DNA from: an uncultured Oscillospiraceae bacterium
GTDB taxonomy: Bacteria; Bacillota; Clostridia; Oscillospirales; Ruminococcaceae
NCBI GenBank assembly: GCA_902490585.1
Contig: CABUEI010000012.1
Span: 1-56,502 of the forward strand
DNA length: 56,502 nucleotides
Direction: 5' to 3'
A program made the position numbers and the translations under genes. Shown here one piece after another: positions 52,959 through 56,502 of this stretch. A model generated the notes under the pieces. It was not told the DNA's origin. It saw only the letters and a program-made list of their open reading frames with translations, and did not search any database. How positions within the stretch are numbered: position 1 is the first letter of the stretch; each line of letters starts with the position of its first letter.

Positions 52959-55900
52959 ATGAAGCTGAAAAGAACATTGGCGGCTGTTGTTGCGGCGGTA
53001 ATGGCTTTTACTGCGGTTGCTACGCCGCTGGGCGACAATCTGCCGGCAGTAAGGGACAGCGTGAGCATTACAGCGGAGGCTCTGTCGGTGGGCGATATTG
53101 ATAATAAAATGCAGCAGCTGTCTCAAAAATATCCGAACGGTGCGAACTGGCAGAATTACTTTGGTGGCGGCTATTACCAGGGTACAAGCCAGTGCTTCGG
53201 CTTTGCACGGTTTATCTTTAATCAGCTGTTTGGCTGTGACGTGGCTAAATCCTATTCGGCATATTATAAATTGTCATCAAACCAGAATGTAAACTGTCTT
53301 GGTACGATAACAAGCTGTAATTACACCAGCGCATATAATCTGCTCAGGCAGGCGAAGAAAGGCGACTTTATACAGGCACAGAGCTCGTATGGTCCTCATT
53401 CGATGATAGTTGTCGGCGCTGATAACAACAACATCTACATATATGACGCAAACTGGGATACAAGCCCGAGTTCAGATGTCATCAGATACAATGCGGCGAT
53501 TTCATACTCGAAATTTGCGAGTACGTTCAGCTACGGAATATCGCTTTACAGATATAATAATTATCCGAGCGAAACCTGGTATGGCAACAGAAATGTTGAA
53601 AACATCGGTACGGGCTTCTATGCGAATATAATCAACGCTTATTCGTCAAAGCCTGTTGCGGTAAACGGTACTAATGTCGAGCTTGCGGATCCGACGAGCG
53701 AAAAACATGCGGTATGGTATTTTGAACGACGTGACGACGGTTCATACAAAATAACGAACTGTAAGAATAATCAGGCGCTCGATGTAAAGGGCTGTTCGGC
53801 TGAGCCTGAGGCGAATGTACAGACCTATGAAAGCAATGATACCGATGCACAGAGGTGGTTCCTTTACCGCTCCGGAGACGGCTACCTTTTAAGACCGAAA
53901 TGTGCTGACAATGTTCTTGACGCTCACAACGGAGGAACTACCGCCGGAACCAATATCAAGACATGGATATTGAACGAAAGCGGAGCACAGGTGTACAAGA
54001 TATGGAAGTTGAATGTGCCTTCGTCAAGTAAGGTGAGCGTAAAGGTCGGCACAAGCTATACACCTACTGTTTTTACATGGACAGCTACAAGCGACACCAC
54101 AGAGTACACTGTGAAGATATGGAAGGGCAAGCTGTGGGAAGGCGATCCTTATCATATAAAGTGGAATGCAACCGGATATACATATTCAATACAGTTGCCC
54201 GAAGGCCATTATGAGGCTTATGTCGATTCGTGCAATACATTCTCTGTCACGAAGAGCTCAAACAATGTTTCGTTTGATGTTGTGAAAGGCGAGTGCCCGC
54301 ATTCATACGGTGCATGGTCGGTAGTGACGTATCCCACCTGTACGGCACAGGGAGAGGAAAAACAGGTCTGCTCGATATGTCAGAAGGTCAACACAAGAAA
54401 AACGAAGGCACTCGGACACAATTATTCTTCTGAGTGGACGATTGACAAGCAGGCTACCTGCTCGGCAGAGGGTTCAAAGTCAAAGCACTGCACACGCTGT
54501 GACGCAAAGACAGAAGTAACCGTTATACCCAAGACGGCACACAGCTACAAGACTACTGTAGTAGCACCTACTCTGACTGCACAGGGCTACACACTGCATG
54601 AATGCACGGTGTGCCACTACAGCTATAAGGACAGCTACACCTCGCAGATTACACTGCCTGCTGTTACCGGTGTAAAGGTAAAGACGCAGGGTTCGACTTC
54701 GTTCACACTTGTGTGGGATAAGAACGCAAGTGCAAACGGTTATGTCGTTGAGCAGTACAGTGGCGGTAAGTGGACACAGATAACAAAGACTGCAAGCAAT
54801 GCGGTTGTATCGTACACGGTAAGCGGACTGAAGGCGGATACGCTGTATACGTTCAGAATAAAGGGCTATGTGGTTTCCGGCGCAACGGAATACAGCGGTG
54901 AGTATACAAGACTTGCGGCTAAGACGAGAATAGCGAATGTCGGCACGTTCAAGGGCTCGACGGTTTCCGGCAGTGCGGTAAAGCTTGACTGGAGCAGGAA
55001 TGACAAAGCTACAGGCTACGTTATCGAGCAGTACAAGGGTGGAAAGTGGACGGCACTTGCTACCACAAAGAATAACACCACGCTTACGTTTACTGTGAAG
55101 GGTCTTGCGAATGCTACAACATATTCGTTCAGAATAAAGTCATACAGAACTGTAAACGGCAAGACAGATTACAGTGAATATACAAGTCTTAAAGCGGCAA
55201 CAGCGTTCAGTAATGTAAGCGGATTAGCTGTAAAGAGCTATACAGCTTCAGCAATTACGCTTGCATGGAACAAGAATGCCGGTGCTACAGGATATGTACT
55301 TGAACAGTACAAGGGCGGCAAGTGGGTACAGATTGCAAAGACGGCAAGCAATGCGGTTGTATCGTACACGGTAAGCGGACTTGCGGCGGATACCACATAT
55401 ACGTTCAGGGTAAGGGCGTATAAAACTGCGGCAGGCAAGACGATATATAGCGAGTATACAAGACTTGCGGCTAAGACGAGAATAGCGAATGTCGGTACGT
55501 TCAAAGGCTCGACGGTTTCCGGCAGTGCGGTAAAGCTTGATTGGAGCAAGAATGACAAAGCTACAGGCTACGTTATCGAGCAGTACAAGGGTGGAAAGTG
55601 GACGGCACTTGCTACCACAAAGAATAACACCACGCTTACGTTTACTGTGAAGGGTCTTGCGAATGCTACAACATATTCGTTCAGAATAAAGTCATACAGA
55701 ACTGTAAACGGCAAGACAGATTACAGTGAATATACAAGTCTTAAAGCGGCAACAGCGTTCAGTAATGTAAGCGGATTAGCTGTAAAGAGCTATACAGCTT
55801 CAGCAATTACGCTTGCATGGAACAAGAATGCCGGTGCTACAGGATATGTACTTGAACAGTACAAGGGCGGTAAATGGACGCAGATTGCAAAGCTTGCAAA

Positions 55901-56312
55901 TACTGTTGTTTCATACACTGTAAACGGACTCAATGCCGACACAACTTATACGTTCAGAATAAGAGCGTACAAGACAACAGGCAGTTCGACTGTATACAGC
56001 GATTATACAAGACTTGCAGGTAAGACAAGAATTCCGAAAGTTGCGTCTTTCAAGGGTACGGCTGTTTCGATAAGCTCCATAAAACTCAACTGGAACAAAA
56101 ACGACAAGGCAAGCGGATATATAGTTGAGCAGTATAAAAACGGAAAGTGGACGCAGATTGCCGTTACAAAGAGCAATGAGCAAATAGCTTATGCAGTAAA
56201 CGGACTTGCTAAGGGTACGGATTATAACTTCAGAATAAAGGCATACAGAACTCTGAACGGTACAACCGAATTCAGCGAGTATACAAGCATCACTTCGTCC
56301 ACAAAGAAATAA
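52959..56312 (+). CDS. Giant secreted cysteine-peptidase-like protein with ricin-B, Cys modules and six Fn3
   Basis: An 1117-residue paralogue of the preceding protein. The signal peptide (about 1-35) is nearly the same. The head (about 42-200) is a papain-like domain with Cys79 in SQCFGFARF, His147 in GPHSMIVVG and an Asp/Asn in YIYDANWDT; it resembles the second domain of its neighbour (LSxxYxxGxxWxxY then QCxGFA) but lacks the Cys-rich insert. A ricin-B-like domain (about 210-350, DAQRWFLYRSGDGY and GTNIKTWILNESGAQ), a beta domain, two complete Cys modules plus a degenerate one, and six Fn3 domains follow. The C-terminal Fn3 differs from that of the paralogue. No anchor is seen. Same GGAGAGG ribosome site. 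Substrate unknown. Confidence 0.88.
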   Translation: MKLKRTLAAVVAAVMAFTAVATPLGDNLPAVRDSVSITAEALSVGDIDNKMQQLSQKYPNGANWQNYFGGGYYQGTSQCFGFARFIFNQLFGCDVAKSYSAYYKLSSNQNVNCLGTITSCNYTSAYNLLRQAKKGDFIQAQSSYGPHSMIVVGADNNNIYIYDANWDTSPSSDVIRYNAAISYSKFASTFSYGISLYRYNNYPSETWYGNRNVENIGTGFYANIINAYSSKPVAVNGTNVELADPTSEKHAVWYFERRDDGSYKITNCKNNQALDVKGCSAEPEANVQTYESNDTDAQRWFLYRSGDGYLLRPKCADNVLDAHNGGTTAGTNIKTWILNESGAQVYKIWKLNVPSSSKVSVKVGTSYTPTVFTWTATSDTTEYTVKIWKGKLWEGDPYHIKWNATGYTYSIQLPEGHYEAYVDSCNTFSVTKSSNNVSFDVVKGECPHSYGAWSVVTYPTCTAQGEEKQVCSICQKVNTRKTKALGHNYSSEWTIDKQATCSAEGSKSKHCTRCDAKTEVTVIPKTAHSYKTTVVAPTLTAQGYTLHECTVCHYSYKDSYTSQITLPAVTGVKVKTQGSTSFTLVWDKNASANGYVVEQYSGGKWTQITKTASNAVVSYTVSGLKADTLYTFRIKGYVVSGATEYSGEYTRLAAKTRIANVGTFKGSTVSGSAVKLDWSRNDKATGYVIEQYKGGKWTALATTKNNTTLTFTVKGLANATTYSFRIKSYRTVNGKTDYSEYTSLKAATAFSNVSGLAVKSYTASAITLAWNKNAGATGYVLEQYKGGKWVQIAKTASNAVVSYTVSGLAADTTYTFRVRAYKTAAGKTIYSEYTRLAAKTRIANVGTFKGSTVSGSAVKLDWSKNDKATGYVIEQYKGGKWTALATTKNNTTLTFTVKGLANATTYSFRIKSYRTVNGKTDYSEYTSLKAATAFSNVSGLAVKSYTASAITLAWNKNAGATGYVLEQYKGGKWTQIAKLANTVVSYTVNGLNADTTYTFRIRAYKTTGSSTVYSDYTRLAGKTRIPKVASFKGTAVSISSIKLNWNKNDKASGYIVEQYKNGKWTQIAVTKSNEQIAYAVNGLAKGTDYNFRIKAYRTLNGTTEFSEYTSITSSTKK
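54445..55892 (+). repeat. Long direct repeat C, copy 2
   Basis: 1448-bp partner of 50861-52308, apparently identical; begins in the Cys modules and ends at TTGCAAAG in the fifth Fn3 domain, after which the two genes diverge. Confidence 0.9.
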
Positions 56313-56328
56313 ACCGATAAAACATATT

Positions 56329-56359
56329 ACGGGCATCGCTTCGGCGGTGCCCGTTTTTA
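56329..56359 (+). terminator. Terminator of the second secreted paralogue
   Basis: ACGGGCATCGC / GCGGTGCCCGT stem with a TTCG loop, then TTTTTAT. Confidence 0.92.
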
Positions 56360-56385
56360 TATTTCGGCGAAATATTTTTTTACGG

Positions 56386-56414
56386 TTGACGATTGCGCAA
56401 TAAAAGTGTATAAT
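56386..56414 (+). promoter_or_regulatory. Promoter of the second DUF512 copy
   Basis: TTGACG (56386-56391), 17-nt spacer, TATAAT (56409-56414), same boxes and spacing as at 47914. Confidence 0.82.
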
Positions 56415-56462
56415 ATATATGTATGCGCAGTTGCAGAAAAGAAAAATGAAAGGACTGATAAC

Positions 56463-56502
56463 GTGTCTGTAAGGATAACCTCCGTAGATAAAGGTTCTCC
56501 TG
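56463..56502 (+). CDS. DUF512-family protein, start only (partial at window end)
   Basis: GTG at 56463 with AAAGGA upstream; the 13 visible codons (VSVRITSVDKGSP) are identical to those of the truncated copy at 47989. This is presumably the intact gene: a PDZ-like domain followed by a radical-SAM-like Fe-S domain, function unknown. It continues outside the window. Confidence 0.8.
   Translation, partial: MSVRITSVDKGSP

Larger units (their letters stand above)
56386..56502 (+). repeat. Direct repeat B, copy 2 (cut by the window end)
   Basis: Promoter, leader and coding start matching 47914-48028; the match continues to the last base of the window. Confidence 0.92.

Noticed and set aside
47914..56502. 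Composite transposon bounded by direct repeats
   Set aside because: The repeats are gene ends (rpmF tail, DUF512 head), not terminal inverted repeats, and no transposase or integrase was found between them.

Overview
The window looks like chromosome from a low-to-mid GC anaerobic gut Firmicute of the Oscillospiraceae/Ruminococcaceae type; an [Eubacterium] siraeum-like or Ruminococcus-like fibre degrader fits best. This rests on the clostridial one-chain PurL, DUF1934 next to ArgS, Fn3-decorated GH5 and GH26 enzymes, a surface protein ending in NPETG, and many TTGNNN-N17-TATAAT promoters with AGGAGG-type ribosome binding sites. The species cannot be settled by eye. No rRNA, tRNA, CRISPR array, IS element or prophage was recognised.

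Layout. 1-6544 (minus): a chemotaxis operon cheA-cheW-cheR-cheB, followed 21 nt later by a secreted GH5 cellulase with Fn3 repeats that runs off the left edge. 6682-9385 (plus): a FliK-like protein, a free-standing FlhB C-terminal-like protein and an ECF transporter S component. 9618-13607: a large sortase-type surface protein with a Cys-rich repeat array. 13712-18838 (minus): mtaB and purL. 19133: an HPr-like protein without the phospho-histidine. 19421-23752 (minus): a five-gene operon, CorC/HlyC-type protein, NfeD-like, YcxB-like, AraD and a propeller-like protein. 24018-26262 (plus): GH26 mannanase lipoprotein and aldose epimerase, then a frameshifted HTH gene. 26666-27793 (minus): NERD-HRDC protein. 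27922-37058 (minus): a seven-gene housekeeping operon, Ddl-like, DUF1934, argS, homocysteine methyltransferase, YfhO, NUDIX and murC. 37167-39483: a divergent AraC regulator and GH5 lipoprotein. 39854-45418: lipoprotein, orphan membrane protein, CmpB-like protein, DacF-type carboxypeptidase, pgi, small P-loop protein, rpmF. 45497-56502: a second YfhO gene, a truncated DUF512 gene, two giant secreted cysteine-peptidase-like paralogues, and the start of a second DUF512 gene.

How it fits together. The biology is plant-polysaccharide use (two GH5, one GH26, a mutarotase, AraD), motility and chemotaxis, cell-wall metabolism, and modular surface proteins. Three big secreted proteins share a short Cys module, C-x9-C-x2-C-x12/13-H, whose last copies lose the first Cys. 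Fn3 domains of one sequence family occur in the GH5 at the left edge and in both right-end proteins.

The most unusual structure is at 45405-56502. A 74-bp rpmF tail with terminator and the DUF512 promoter and 5' end each occur twice, but the DNA between the copies differs (YfhO gene versus two secreted proteins). This looks like two alternative versions of one locus joined in a single chromosome, with the first DUF512 copy cut at a short microhomology. The two secreted paralogues also share an apparently identical block of about 1.45 kb in their 3' halves but have different catalytic heads, which suggests recent conversion and module swapping.
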